5,964 nt of DNA from Oscillospiraceae bacterium (GTDB lineage: Bacteria > Bacillota > Clostridia > Oscillospirales > Oscillospiraceae). Below the pieces are notes generated by a model. The model was not told the DNA's origin. It was given only the letters and a program-made list of their open reading frames with translations, and ran no database searches. Shown one piece after another: positions 5,309 through 5,964 of this stretch; the stretch's first letter is position 1, and every line of letters starts with the position of its first letter. The stretch covers positions 1 to 5,964 of the forward strand of contig JAFRAF010000307.1 of NCBI GenBank assembly GCA_017405545.1, in the 5' to 3' direction. The translations under genes and the position numbers were made by a program.

Positions 5309-5964
5309 ATGAAACGAATACGCTGGATATCCGTTGTCGCGATAATCATTTGCCTTATGCTTTCACTTTGCGTTCAGGCTTTCGCGGTCAACACAGTTGT
5401 ATCCAATCAGAAGCTTAAGATAAACGGAACAGAGGTCTCCGCGCGGGCATACAATATAGATGGCAACAACTACTTCAAACTCAGGGACATGGCATATCTG
5501 CTGAACGGGACTACGTCTCAGTTCTCGGTAAACTACGACGCCTCGAAGAACCGTGTCAGCCTGACCACCGGCGCGAGATATATATCCGTGGGCGGCGAGC
5601 TGTCCGCCCTTCCCGCCAATCCCGAGAAGGTAGTCGACAGCCCGCAGACCATCACGCTCAACGGTACGCCTGTCAGCATGATGAAGGCATATAATATAAA
5701 CGGCAACAACTTCTTCAAGCTCAGGGATCTGGGCTCGGTGCTGGGTTTTGACGTGGACTATGACAATGCCAGCAGGAGCATGCTGATAAAAACCCCGGCA
5801 AAGGCGGAATACACCCTTACGGTGAACGGAAAAGATTACTGGCTGGACATGACCAAGAGCGAGCTTATCGAAAGGGCCGGACAGCCCAAGGAGACGGTCA
5901 CAGGCAGCGAGGGCTGGACCTGGTACATATTCGGCACCAACAACTACGCCAAGGAGTTCTTCCT
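5309..5964 (+). CDS. Secreted stalk-domain protein with CAP-associated-like domain (3' end outside window)
   Basis: The frame stays open to the window edge, giving the first 218 residues. Residues 1-26 are a signal peptide (KRIR start, hydrophobic core, QAFA before Val27). Two related repeats follow, about 36-87 and 114-161, each with an NGT strand, YNI(D/N)GNN(Y/F)FKLRD and a VxYD strand; these resemble the copper amine oxidase N-terminal-like 'stalk' domain of Firmicutes surface proteins. From about 175 the sequence LDMTKSELIERAGQPKE, then GWTWYIFG, resembles the CAP-associated N-terminal domain often found before an SCP/CAP (CRISP-like) domain, so such a domain may lie beyond the edge. ATG 5309 has GAGGTG eight bases upstream and the promoter at 5202-5230. 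Role is unknown, probably at the cell surface or outside the cell; catalytic copper sites are not expected from stalk repeats. Confidence 0.85.
   Translation, partial: MKRIRWISVVAIIICLMLSLCVQAFAVNTVVSNQKLKINGTEVSARAYNIDGNNYFKLRDMAYLLNGTTSQFSVNYDASKNRVSLTTGARYISVGGELSALPANPEKVVDSPQTITLNGTPVSMMKAYNINGNNFFKLRDLGSVLGFDVDYDNASRSMLIKTPAKAEYTLTVNGKDYWLDMTKSELIERAGQPKETVTGSEGWTWYIFGTNNYAKEFF

Overview
The window looks like a piece of a low-to-medium GC, Gram-positive, probably anaerobic Clostridia-type genome (inferred; Oscillospiraceae-like is my best guess). The reasons are strong AGGAGG-type ribosome binding sites before almost every gene, sigma-A style promoters, an S-layer homology (SLH) surface protein, a 'stalk'-domain secreted protein, and several iron-sulfur flavoproteins and a radical SAM enzyme that are typical of anaerobes. 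I see no mobile element, tRNA, rRNA or CRISPR array.

Layout. (1) 48-1331, plus strand: a secreted SLH-domain protein, closed by a strong palindromic terminator at 1374-1405. (2) 1437-3948, minus strand: a four-gene operon read right to left. It has three consecutive paralogous flavodoxin-fold proteins, each with a compact four-cysteine cluster motif like that of archaeal/clostridial iron-sulfur flavoprotein (Isf). A radical SAM gene follows, interrupted by an in-frame TAG. A promoter is visible just upstream at 3981-4009. (3) 4090-5019, minus strand: an aldo/keto reductase with a complete catalytic tetrad. (4) 5020-5308: a divergent control region with two good sigma-A promoters back to back and several short inverted repeats. 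(5) 5309 to the right edge, plus strand: the start of a secreted protein with two copper-amine-oxidase-N-like stalk repeats followed by what looks like a CAP-associated domain; its C-terminus lies outside the window.

How the parts may fit. The flavoprotein operon and the aldo/keto reductase are all cytoplasmic redox proteins on the same strand, but the 141-base AT-rich gap with its own promoter suggests two transcription units. The two outer plus-strand genes encode envelope or secreted proteins and have no obvious functional link to the redox genes.

The most notable items are the three-paralogue Isf-like array coupled to a radical SAM enzyme, the amber codon that splits that enzyme exactly at a TAG-ATG junction, and the repeat-rich divergent promoter region. 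I do not see convincing evidence for a wholly new system. Several ORF starts were moved from TTG/GTG to internal ATG codons because those have well-placed ribosome binding sites.
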